Source of the DNA: Gracilaria vermiculophylla
Lineage: Eukaryota; Rhodophyta; Florideophyceae; Gracilariales; Gracilariaceae
DNA: 64,000 nt
Assembly (NCBI GenBank): GCA_019155205.2
Contig: JAHNZQ020000181.1
Location: 2,307,128 to 2,371,127, forward strand
Reading direction: 5' to 3'
Numbering within the stretch: the stretch's first letter is position 1; each line of letters begins with the position of its first letter. This document shows, piece after piece, positions 10,442-19,287 of the stretch. The notes beneath the pieces were generated by a model that had not been told where the DNA came from, did not search any database, and was given only the letters and a program-made list of their open reading frames with translations. Made by a program: the position numbers and the translations under genes.

Positions 10442-11668
10442 ATGAGCTTTAATAATCCCCGCCTGCGGACAAATTTGGCGCCGTCTAGCTCAAATCGTTT
10501 TCCACGCCGTTCTACCTTGCCAGTCGGCAACAAACGCGATGGAAGACGCACTCGATCTGTGACCGCCGCTGCAGGTGCATGTTAGACTGCTGCTCACGCT
10601 GCTGCAAAGAAACCGGCAGTTTTCGACCACTCAAAGGCTGGCAAACACTAAAATAAGCCCTCTCCAGAGATTGCTCCCTTACTCCGCTCTTAGCCCCGAC
10701 TAGTGCAAGGGGTTGAGATGGATCATGGTCGAGAGACTCAATCCCACTCGGTACAATCTTTCGCTCTCTGCACAGCCACCAAAACGCCATGGAGGCGCTG
10801 GCTGTGCAGATAGGAAACATGGAAACACGCATATCGGGACAAGTAGAGACTCTCAAACGTCGTTTCCAAGTTTTCGAGTTCTTCGCTGTACCCCAAAACC
10901 ATACATATCCGCTCACCACCCCCCCCACCCATCGCGGTAGCCCTCGAAGTGCCTCAGCACAGGATTAAGGAAGAGTCTCCCGTCAAGGTCCACCCGGATG
11001 CCTCGATTCGTAGTCCGTACACACAAGTAGGGCGAAGAATCGCCAGGACACATGCTCAGTTAACACCCATGTCATCCAAGCTATGTGCCCAAGGTGCAAC
11101 GCCTACAAGCCGTTCGGATATTACAAACGCAGTCAAAGCCGCATGTAATATCACATACGCAGCACGAGAGGATAAGTGGTCTCCATTGTGTGTAAAAGAA
11201 TTCACTTTGGGCATCCGTAATGTTGCAATCCTCTTTTCCGCAGTAACGGCAACTCAGGAAGTGCACATAGTGGTCTGTCAATTTTGCACGGAAGCCCACT
11301 GCTACTACAATCAAACTAGATGCCATGGAACAACTTTCACGTCCCTTGGGGCTCCCAAAGCCGGACTACTGAAGGCATTTTTCCCCGCAAACGAGCTAAA
11401 GGAGGCACGCTTGAAACTTATCCAATTTCCTCCCCAAGGCCTCATGGGAGACCATCTCACTCGAATCATTAACCTTGTGGAGACCTACAAGACATCACTT
11501 TCCGAGGCCTATAGCTATCTGCAGTTGCCCCTCCCGACATCCAAAAGATGTGAAATATCCAAGCATAACCACACGGGATCCTCTCCCGATCTGGAAAACG
11601 CCCTGAATCTTGTTCGTACAATCCGGAAAGATGAGAAATGGCGTATGACGGCGCCCAGCGCTTCTTAG
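10442..11668 (+). pseudogene. gag: Gag-like region of Ty3 element B
   Basis: The region changes frame repeatedly. A basic N-terminal piece (MSFNNPRLRTNLAPSS) lies at 10442-10584. A short coiled-coil-like piece (MEALAVQIGNMETRISGQV) begins at about 10791. A 239-codon open frame at 10949-11668 includes AVKAACNITYAAREDKW. A Cys/His cluster (CQFCTEAHC) is present, but not in the standard zinc-knuckle spacing. Position between the primer site and RT makes Gag the likely identity, although no single motif proves it. Confidence 0.5.
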
Positions 11669-12340
11669 TAGCCTGAAAAAACGCGCCACAGAGGTAGTTG
11701 TAACCACGAAGGCCGTCGCTTGATAACATGTTCATCCAACCTCCTCGACTTCTCCGATATCAATAAGGACGCCTATACGCCCTCGTGAAGAGCAGCAGGG
11801 ATATTAAACGAAGACCACAACCGCATTTATAGGGCTCATGACCGGTTTGTATGCTGTAGCAAGCGCCCATGTAGTGATCCCAACCACCCCTGTCGCTAAA
11901 GCCTAGTGCATGCCTCGCGTGATATGCAATCGCGGGCAAAAAACTAGAGCCGCCGCACATCGATGCCGCTCCCCCAAGTCTTCTGGTCTCCATTCCTGCT
12001 GCGCATAAGACACGGTACTTGCTTCCCACACCACTACTTCTATTCTTTAAGCAGTGGATGTGCACCAGACAAGAGAAATGATGTACGACGCTACTTTGAA
12101 TTGCTACAGCGTTACTTGCCATCTCAACTAGGGCGCTTTTCACGCCTTTCTCATCTCCGCTGCCGCTAAATTGTGTAAACGTCCTTTGAAACACTCGCAC
12201 TTCTGCCAAACGGAACTCGGAGAAAGCTCCACCACCCCGATTATGGCAAAAGCGGAAGCAACTATCTCCATGAAAGATTGCTGCGCATCAATAATGGCGT
12301 ATGTAATCAATATGAAGGAGTAAAGCAATAAATTACCCTT
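11669..12340. other. Unassigned part of Ty3 element B (between gag and RT)
   Basis: Expected to hold the rest of gag and the protease. I find no intact Asp-Ser/Thr-Gly motif. A minus-strand open frame of 149 codons (11760-12209) has no recognised motif and is probably a chance frame. Confidence 0.35.
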
Positions 12341-13420
12341 GATCATGGTAGGCCGTCAGTGGCTCCGTTAGACACTGCTAATCATCGATTGGACTTCACA
12401 CTCGATCTCCATCAACAGCACCAATGGATCGAGCTTCACCATCCACCCTTGTCGCTCCGTGTCCCCTAACACGTGGTCGAACACGGACACGATACCGACG
12501 ATATCCTTCAAACGACTCCGCCGATTGGCCAAGAAGCAAACCTGCAAACTGTACGCTATTCGACTAAGCCCGGGTTCCTCCGTCAACTTCCATACCGATC
12601 TAAAGGAAATGGTTAACGAGTTTCACGATGAGTTTGAGAAAGAGCTCCCCGATACTCTGCCGCCATCCCACAAGTTCGATTTTGAAAACAATCTCCGAGG
12701 CGATGAACTGCCTCCTATGCCACACGTCATCTGGCTCTCTGCATAAACACTCCTTGTCTTCCGCAACACACTGGATGTCTTACTCCAAAACGGCCTCCTC
12801 CGTCCTTCAGTTTCTCCGTAAGAAGCACCCGTTGTCTTCGTGAAAAAGAAATCCGGAGATCTCCGTATGGTCTGCGACTGTCGCGGCCTCAACTGCATAA
12901 CCACCGTGAACTCCACACCACTTCCCCCCATCGATGAAGCGTTGGATCAGGTGGTGGGAGCGAAATTCTTCTCTCAGATCGATGTAGTGGGCGCCTATCA
13001 CCACAAACGCATCAAGGAGAGTGACTGCCATAAGACATCCTTAAGGACCTGATTTGGATCTTTTGAGTGGCGCGTTTTGTGATTCGAACTCACTCACGCG
13101 CCAGCCGCCTTCTCATTACTGATGGCCTCCGTCTTAAGTCACTTAAATGGCCTTTGTCTCGTGCTGTATCTGGGCTACATTCTAGAGTACAGTCGTTCAC
13201 TGGAAGAGCACAAGCTGCACTTGCGTGCCGTCCTCGAGGGACTTCGCCAGAATCAGTTGTTCGCCCAGTTGAGCAACTGTTTCATTCTTGTTCGTGAAGT
13301 AGACTTCCCATGCCATTTGGCCGCAGTGCGCGGCGCTCAGGATCTGTTGCGCGAGAGGCACAGAATCCAACTTGTACCAGAAAACTCACTGAGGACACTT
13401 TCGTCCGAAAGGGAGGCGAG
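12341..13420 (+). pseudogene. Reverse transcriptase of Ty3 element B (YLGY active site)
   Basis: The segment opens with MVGRQWLR and IDWTSHSISI, the usual Ty3 link between protease and RT. RT motifs then follow: VFVKKKSGDLRMVCDCRGLN, SQIDVVGAYHHKRI (first Asp), FGSFEWRVL and VLYLGYILEYS, where YLDD should stand, so both catalytic Asp residues are lost (13173-13178). From 12459 to 13448 one reading frame is kept and is broken only by stops (TAA at 12744 and about 12818, TGA at 13050 and about 13080), not by indels. The connection domain after about 13290 is poorly preserved and RNase H is not seen. Confidence 0.8.
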
Positions 13421-13467
13421 TGTAACAAATATAAGCAATAGACTCTAGCGGTTCAAGGCAGTCGCGT
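13421..13467 (+). repeat. 3' LTR of Ty3 element B, first part
   Basis: Begins TGTAACAAATATAAGCAATAG right after the polypurine tract and matches the first 40-odd bases of the 5' LTR up to AGTCGCGT, where the insertion begins. Confidence 0.7.
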
Positions 13468-14345
13468 AAGCAAAACCAGGCGAAGGGAAAAGCAACTCTA
13501 GGCGTTCGGAACCTTGCCCTCTGATGAGAGAGACTCAGCGAAAGAGCCCTCCGTTCCACCCAAGGTTTCGGGCGTAGCTCCCACGGGAGATTCAGGACGT
13601 GACCTACGGAGGTTGAACACAGAAGTGAAAGAAGCCATGGAGTGTCTGATTCAATGAATGAAAGCCCGGAATTGGAGAAAAACACCAAAACAAAAAGGGG
13701 ACGAGAGTCATGCACACGCAGGCCACAGACCCGAAACCCAGGGGGGAAACAAGAAAGAAACAATGAATGAAACCAAGTACAAGGGCGAATATCTGTCCTC
13801 AAAAGGAAACATTATCAATACGCAGTGTGAATTTAAGGCCCTCACGGTTTTTAGTGGACGCAGGTAATCTGAACGATCCCAAGGGGGTGGTAATACAGAA
13901 CCCGATCGCGGGTACTCTCCAGGTGAAGTCGTAACCCTGCGATGGCGTTACTAACCAGAGTCTGTTCCAGATTGTAAGGCCAGAACGATGGGGACGAAGA
14001 ACCTCTAATGTTCCGAAGATCAACCTTGGTTAGCTATTCTGTGGGCCCGCGACCGTCAGGTCACTCCTCCCTAAGTACGGTTCACTACATTAAACTAACA
14101 TTATTAAGTAAATGAGTGCACATATGATAAGGGCCATACACGTGGAGATCCCAGTGTCAGGGTTCAAAGTGGCAACAAAATACTAAAATAAATACCGAAA
14201 TCGGAGTCAAAACTAACCAACGTGTACCACGCTGCCATGCCTGCAATAGGCTATCCATATCTTCCCTTCATAGGTGAAATCCAACAAAGAATAGTGCAAC
14301 ATCAACCCATCATTGGGGGCAATACTCATAACTCTACAATGGATC

Positions 14346-14476
14346 TGTGAGAGGAAGACTCTGCCTCCACTTTACTTGGAGCTCGTCGTTCATGAGCTTA
14401 AATCTATCTTTTTTTGACTGTAATGTTTGGCTTTTGAAAAGGCGGCGCAGCGATGTCATCGCGATAGTGTTTGACA
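14346..14476 (-). repeat. 3' LTR (131 bp) of the small gag element
   Basis: In element orientation it begins TGTCAAACACTATCGCG and ends CCTCTCACA. About 85 bp match 15517-15603 almost exactly. Confidence 0.8.
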
Positions 14477-14490
14477 GTCCCCGGTTGCTG

Positions 14491-14590
14491 NNNNNNNNNN
14501 NNNNNNNNNNNNNNNNNNNNNNNNNNNNNNNNNNNNNNNNNNNNNNNNNNNNNNNNNNNNNNNNNNNNNNNNNNNNNNNNNNNNNNNNNN
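14491..14590. other. Assembly gap (100 N) inside the small gag element
   Basis: Exactly 100 N between the gag C-terminal region (glycine/arginine-rich) and the polypurine tract, so the true internal length of the element is unknown. Confidence 0.95.
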
Positions 14591-15461
14591 TATGATCTGA
14601 ACGGTCTACTATATCCCCTGCCGCGAAAGTCCCCGGTGAATCGCTGAGCTGCGTAGTCTCCGGTGAATGTCATCGTAGAGGATGATGCTGGAGTGGGTCC
14701 ATGAATCGGTTGATATAATGTTTGGAGGTCTTTGAAGCTTCGTATGAATTGATTGATAGTTGAAGGCCTCTGGAGTAGAATTGGGGCTAATATTGGCGTA
14801 AGTGTGCTGGTGTTGTGTAGTCCATTGAGTATGAATTCTACTGTTGTTTCCTCCTCTTTGATGTTGGGATAGCGAGCGGCGATCATTTTCTGGCGGATGG
14901 CGATGTGGGCCCTCACATAATCGTCGATTGTGCTGTCTGCAGAGTACGGAACATTTTCAGCTTCCGTCTTGAGGAACCTGTGGTCGTCTTTTGTTGATTG
15001 ATTTATGTGAGCTTTGATGGATTGAACTAAATCGAAGGGGGTCGGACGATCTTCCGGGACTAGTAGGAGGCCTAGGATGTGAGGTGGAACGCTGCTGAGT
15101 ATGGCAGACATAATCTTCGACTTCTTGGTGATGTGATGGTCTAGCTGGGCTGGATCTGTAGGTTCGTGTGGATTTCCGGAGAGATGAGTAGTGGCTTTGA
15201 TTGTTGTTGCATATGTTTCTAGAGCTAGGTACCATGGAGCGTAGTTGGAGGGATCGAGTTCAGGAATTTTGGGGTGGCGGTCGTTATCTTTTGTGGGGTG
15301 CGTTTGTGTTGTGTCAGTCGGAATGTGTGTGTCTTGTTGTTCAATGATAGTGTTTTCGTAGAGTGTAGTCGTCAGTGCATGAATGTCTTTTTGTTCTTGT
15401 CGTTTTTGGCGACGTAGTGTGCGTTGGTCCTTAGAATCCGTCTTGTGGTGTGGGAATGGCT
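14591..15461 (-). CDS. gag: Copia-type Gag polyprotein, partial (runs into gap)
   Basis: A minus-strand frame is open from just after a TAG at about 15460 through to the gap. It reads IPELDPSNYAPWYLAL, the typical N-terminal Trp-containing motif of copia Gag (binding and bending around a W-x-A/L core), then HHITKKSKIMSAILSSVPPHIL and TVEFILNGLHNTSTLT, the standard UBN2-like gag fold region. It ends with an RGG-like stretch (RFTGDFRGRGYSRPFRS) before the gap. A zinc knuckle would be expected next and may lie in the gap. The first ATG in frame is at 15109-15111, but homologous sequence clearly extends upstream, so the natural start is uncertain. It is the only open frame in the element. Confidence 0.7.
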
Positions 15462-15516
15462 AAGGGGGTGAGATAGTCGTGGGGTTAGGCGCAGCGGCTG
15501 CGTCGGGCGCATAACC

Positions 15517-15603
15517 TGTGAGAGGAAGACTCTGCCTCCTCTTTACTTGGAACTCGTCGTTCATGAGCTTAAATCTATCTTTTTTTGACTGTAATGTTTG
15601 ACA
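15517..15603 (-). repeat. 5' LTR (87 bp) of the small gag element
   Basis: Starts TGTCAAACATTACAGTC in element orientation. It is shorter than its partner by 44 bp, removed between repeated CAAAC motifs, which indicates slippage or microhomology deletion after insertion. Confidence 0.8.
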
Positions 15604-15667
15604 GGATCAACCCACACTCTATGAGTTACATCACAAGCGATATTCCCCAACTGGGCGGTGCTCCACA

Positions 15668-15981
15668 AGTCGCGTTACATACTGTATTTGTTGTTCCCGC
15701 ACGTCGCAGCAGGACGAACAAGAACATTTCAATTTTTCAGCATGACACTAGGTTCTACCCAAGTCACAACAGCGCGTCGTGTGCTTCAAGTACTTCAAGC
15801 ATGCATTGCATAGATCAAGCGCACGACGACATAGCGCTGTGCGCTGCGCACGTTCAAGTAGATAAATAAGGAAGGAAGACGCTTTACGTCTAGTGTAAAG
15901 GAACTCCATTAAAAACAGCCGGCCCCACCTCTGAGAAGAGCGTGGGCCTGGCCAGACTTCTTCCAACTCCCCTGTTTTACA
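15668..15981 (+). repeat. 3' LTR of Ty3 element B, second part
   Basis: Continues the LTR after the insertion: CATACTG, then CACGTCGC, the CGCACGACGACATAGCGC segment and the end CTTCCAACTCCCCTG. It matches 10053-10368 with many scattered substitutions. Confidence 0.75.
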
Positions 15982-16737
15982 AAAGGTCAAGAAAGGCGTT
16001 TTTGCTTTCATTTGTCAGTGCATGTCTCAGGTCAGCAGCTGTATCTTGCTTGCACATTCCATCAACTATTCCGTACATTCACGCCCTGTTCTTTTCTATT
16101 CTTCCAATTTCACTCACGCTTCATATTACGACACTATGTCAACTACCTGCAGCAAAGCACAGTGTTGATATAAAAAGTAGAAAACGATGTGCATCTGCCT
16201 TTTGTGTGTTACTACATTATGTATTCGTTCTTCTAATGCAGTCCCGCATATCAAAGAGTTCAATGTCCCTATTGAAGCCATTAGATGGTTACTCCAGTCT
16301 GTGGTACCTTTTACCGAACTCGACTTGCCAGATGTGCTAAAACATTCCGTCAGGGCGCAAAGGCTTCTTTGTCGCCCACTCTGCGCCGCCGGTGCTGCAT
16401 AGCCGCCCTTCAGAAACGATTCGCCAATCTTAGTGGCATTTTTATCGTCAAGGTGGCCAGAACTACGAACTGGAACTACGGCGACAGAGAGGCGGTGCGC
16501 ACACTGGAGGGGCGGCGGACTCAGGCGGCTAGGTGAGCCGCCACGAGAAGAACATATCAAGCGCCATGGGGAACGATGCGGTGTAGAAACGCCAGAAACC
16601 ATAGTCGAGCGAGAACCGTAGATGGCGAATACGGAGATGGATGAAAGCGCGCGATGATCCGTGCCGGAAAAACGAGCACCGCGGTGAAGCATGTTCAGAA
16701 ACATCTACACCGTCGCGGCCAACATGCTCAAGTGGGG
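15982..16737. other. Unassigned stretch between element B and family X element
   Basis: A 192-codon minus-strand open frame (16126-16704; includes GESFLKGGYAAPAAQSG) and several plus-strand frames overlap. No domain is recognised. The minus frame is the longest and could be a real or decayed gene, but nothing else supports it. Confidence 0.3.
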
Positions 16738-17291
16738 TGTAGTACAGTGGCTTCTAAGGAAAAAATGATGGCATGGCCTTATGGCATAATATTCCTAAGG
16801 AGGGCTCATATTTTATTGGCTTGGCCACGTGGTGCATAATTCCGCCCGCGTGCGCTAAAGTATCCTTACGAGACGGTAGAATTATTATTTATTTTAGATA
16901 ACTTATGCAGATAATTAGTACAGTAGCGAGAACTGCGGAGGTGGGCTCCCGGCTTGATACTTAATCTGCCGGTTGAGCTCCACCTCTGGGGAAGTAAAGA
17001 GAAGGACCCTTTAGTCTTCTTATACTTTTTCGGTTGGAGTCTCTTGTCGATCAACGCAGGTTTCTAAGCCGCCGATCCCCAGGTCACATTATAGCATCGC
17101 CTGTAGGTGCATTGTCCGCCCGGTGAACCTCCCCCTCCGCTTGGTGTTTGCGGATCCCTTTCAAGAATTCTCCCGGCTCGCGAAAGCCGATACCGGAGAC
17201 CATCTTAAGGAACACGCACCTTTGAAGTCAACAAAAACACCCAACGGACGTTGTGCTTTACTACCTCGAGAGGAGGGTTGACAGTATCACA
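16738..17291 (+). repeat. 5' LTR of non-autonomous family X element
   Basis: Starts TGTAGTACAGTGGC and ends CAGTATCACA. Recurs at 18599-19155, 57598-58128 and 58922-59474 (plus), and at 40471-41832 (interrupted) and 48833-49383 (minus). Contains ATTATTATTTATTTTAG as a possible AT-rich promoter core. Confidence 0.85.
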
Positions 17292-17694
17292 CCGTTGACG
17301 GCGCAACAACCGCCACGGAAGGAGCTGCAGATGGCGTAACAGCTGGGACAGGGGCTCCCCGACGAGATTCCGCGGGTTCCGCAATGGAGGTCAGCAATGC
17401 CAAGGACGGAGTCGGTGACACCGGAGGTGACGGCGGCGCGGGAACTGAAACGCTCCGCAGGCGAGGCTTAGGAATAGGCGCAGGGACGCTCCGCAGTCGA
17501 CGTTGCACCACTGGGGCCGAAAATACCGGGGCGGGAGCAATCTCGCCCTCGTCCATAGGAGACCCGGCGGCTACCACTACGGGTGCACTCGGCACTGCGG
17601 CGGGCCGCGGCGTTATCACCTCAGGAGGTGCGTTCATATCCTGGGACGGAGCCGGTAGCCGGGGAGGCGTATCATGCGCCACGCTCTCCATCAA
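17287..17694 (-). CDS. Proline/alanine-rich antisense open frame, unknown function
   Basis: A 135-codon open frame runs antisense to the LTR element and stops right at the inner edge of its 5' LTR. It is rich in Pro, Ala, Ser and Val, with repeated short phrases (QRRLRSVPAPIPKPRLRSV, where RLRSV occurs twice). Upstream on the same strand the frame continues beyond a TAA through about 40 more codons (NLIVRSPNRDDVGRAYRAF), so an older, longer reading frame is possible. I recognise no domain. It could be a captured host fragment, an antisense accessory frame of the element, or a chance frame in GC-rich DNA. Confidence 0.35.
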   Translation of the reverse strand: MMESVAHDTPPRLPAPSQDMNAPPEVITPRPAAVPSAPVVVAAGSPMDEGEIAPAPVFSAPVVQRRLRSVPAPIPKPRLRSVSVPAPPSPPVSPTPSLALLTSIAEPAESRRGAPVPAVTPSAAPSVAVVAPSTV

Positions 17695-18585
17695 GGGGTC
17701 TTAATCGGGCACTTGGAGCCGTAGCACCTGCGGAACCCGGGAAGGCGCCAAACGGGGAAAGGCACGGTATGCTCGCCCGACATCGTCTCTATTGGGACTC
17801 CTCACAATAAGGTTGAACTTTTCTTCTCGTACACCTCAGGATTCTAAGGAGACGTAGGCGCAGAAGTTGGAGAAAACGTGCCGAAGGTGTAGGAAGCTGT
17901 ATGTATGGGAACCGAACGCGTGGTAGCACCTGAGGAGAGAGATTTGACACCACTTTGGGAATGACGCGCGGTTATAAGCACCACAGAGGAGCGAGCCGTG
18001 TCAAGCCCCCATTGTGGAATTCGAGGAGAAGCCGGGCGACCGGAAGTAGGCGAAGTATGGAACACCATAGCAAGGCACGCGTTCATATCCAGTGGAGGAC
18101 GATGGGGTTGCAGAGGAAAAGATTATGAGACTAGCACCTTCCTAGAGAATGAATAAACAGACACGATGAAGTGGGTCTTTCCTGAAGAAAAATCCTCGAA
18201 GGAATCGGAGTGGCAAGTGCCTCAGGGGAGTCGGCGTCCTCTCTGGATGGACGCACGCTCCGGCCACGGAAATTTCGCGACTGCACCGCGCACGACGACT
18301 TCGAGTGCGCGAGAGCTCACGCCGCCAACTGGTGCGGTTGCACAGACCGGATACGCCAAGAAGGAGGAGACGCAGCCGGGTTAAGAAAGAGCAGGGCCCA
18401 CAAACGCTGCCAGAGATGAAACGCAAGCCCGCGGCAATACGCCGCGCAGGAGTATGGAGAAAGAAAAGAACGCCTGAAGGAGAGCACGTGAAAACCGCCG
18501 GAGGCTGCACTTGCCTCAGCAACGATAGGAGCCACCCCGGGGATCAAGAAATCGGAAGATGCACCTCGAGTACGTGGTGCAATTT
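17695..18585. other. Internal region of the non-autonomous family X element
   Basis: No gag or pol motif on either strand. Overlapping open frames (minus 18142-18522, 126 codons; plus 18305-18649, 114 codons) have no known domain. The plus frame runs into the 3' LTR and ends in GGGGTATGTAG-derived residues, which argues that it is incidental. Confidence 0.4.
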
Positions 18586-18598
18586 AGGAAAGGGGGTA

Positions 18599-19155
18599 TG
18601 TAGTACACTGGCTCCTAAGGAAATATGGTGGTTCGGCGTCATGGTATAATATTCCTAAGGATAGCTCGTGTTTTATTAGCTGGGCCACGTGGTGCATAAT
18701 TTCGCCCGCGTGCGCTAAAGTATCCTTAAGAGACGGTAGAATTATTATTTATTTTAGATAACTTATGCAGATAATTAGTACAGTAGCGAGAACTGCCGAG
18801 GTGGGCTCCCGGCTTGATACTTAATCTGCCGATTGAGCTCCACCTCTGGGGAAGTAAAGAGAAGGACCCTTTAGTCTTCTTCTACTTTTTCGGTTGGAGT
18901 CTCTTGTCGATCAACGCAGGTTTCTAAGCCACCGATTCCCAGGTCACATCATAGCATCGCCTGTAGGTGCATTGTCCGCCCGGTGAACCTCCCCCTCCGC
19001 TTGGTGTTTGCGGATCCCTTTCAAGAATTCTCCCGGCTCGCTATAGCGGATACCGGAGACAGACCACCTTAAGGAACACGCACCTTTGGAGTCAACAAAA
19101 ACACCCAACGGACGTTGTGCTTTTCTACCTCGGGAGGAGGGCTGACAGTACCACA
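18599..19155 (+). repeat. 3' LTR of non-autonomous family X element
   Basis: Starts TGTAGTACACTGGC after the polypurine tract and ends CAGTACCACA. It is very similar to 16738-17291 by eye, with only occasional substitutions and a 4-bp insertion near 19062, pointing to a fairly recent insertion. Confidence 0.88.
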
Positions 19156-19287
19156 TGGCGGAGTGATTTATACGTGTAGGGATCCAGTTGGGTTCAATTT
19201 TCCTGAGAATGAGTACGAAAAACGCAGCGTCTTTCGAACACGGCAGCAGCCAAATGTGCCAACGCACCATCTGCTACCCACGTGATA

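Larger units (their letters stand above)
14346..15603 (-). mobile_element. Short LTR element carrying only a gag (TSD GGATC)
   Basis: Both ends are direct repeats (14346-14476; 15517-15603), TG...CA in element orientation, flanked by a perfect 5-bp duplication GGATC (14341-14345; 15604-15608). In the minus direction the order is 87-bp 5' LTR, GGTTATGCGCCC (a plausible primer site), gag, assembly gap, a purine-rich ACCGGGGAC, then a 131-bp 3' LTR. The 5' LTR lacks 44 bp between two CAAAC motifs present in the 3' LTR. The visible 1.26 kb has no pol; because the gap length is unknown, pol could be hidden there. Confidence 0.8.
13468..15667. mobile_element. Unknown insertion in the 3' LTR of element B (8-bp direct flank)
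   Basis: Matching to the LTR of element B stops at 13467 and resumes at 15668. The 8 bases AGTCGCGT occur on both sides (13460-13467; 15668-15675), as for an 8-bp target duplication. Without the small LTR element nested inside it, the insertion is about 940 bp, and that part (13468-14345 plus 15609-15667) has no coding signal that I recognise. Its ends do not form an obvious inverted repeat. An 8-bp duplication is typical of hAT elements, but no hAT motif is visible, so the class is open. Confidence 0.5.
10016..15981 (+). mobile_element. Ty3/gypsy LTR retrotransposon B, decayed and interrupted
   Basis: The 5' LTR is 10016-10368 and the 3' LTR starts at 13421 directly after a polypurine tract (GAAAGGGAGGCGAG, 13407-13420). 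Gag-like and RT segments lie between. The 3' LTR is complete only if 13421-13467 and 15668-15981 are joined, because a 2.2-kb insertion separates them. The outer flank CAAGA (10011-10015) recurs at 15988-15992, six bases beyond the canonical CA end, so the LTR may really end a little further out (both LTRs share GGT there). No RNase H or integrase was recognised, so the 3' part of pol appears deleted. Confidence 0.7.
16738..19155 (+). mobile_element. Non-autonomous family X LTR element
   Basis: Two family X LTRs in the same orientation (16738-17291; 18599-19155) bound an internal region of 1307 bp with no gag, RT or integrase. A strong polypurine tract (AGGAAAGGGGGTA, 18586-18598) lies directly before the 3' LTR, proving plus orientation. 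Flanks TGGGG (16733-16737) and TGGCG (19156-19160) are a likely 5-bp target duplication with one change. The internal part differs from the autonomous copy at 59475 onward, even at the expected primer site, so it is not just a deletion derivative. Size and content fit the LARD/TRIM type of passive element moved by relatives. Confidence 0.75.

Noticed and set aside
15649..15981. Independent solo LTR of element B family
   Set aside because: It lacks the first 47 bases of the LTR, which are found at 13421-13467 next to the polypurine tract, and both edges share AGTCGCGT; a split LTR explains this better.
17384..17704. Gly/Ala-rich plus-strand frame in the non-autonomous element
   Set aside because: Opposite-strand shadow of the proline-rich frame; neither is secure, and this one has lower protein character.
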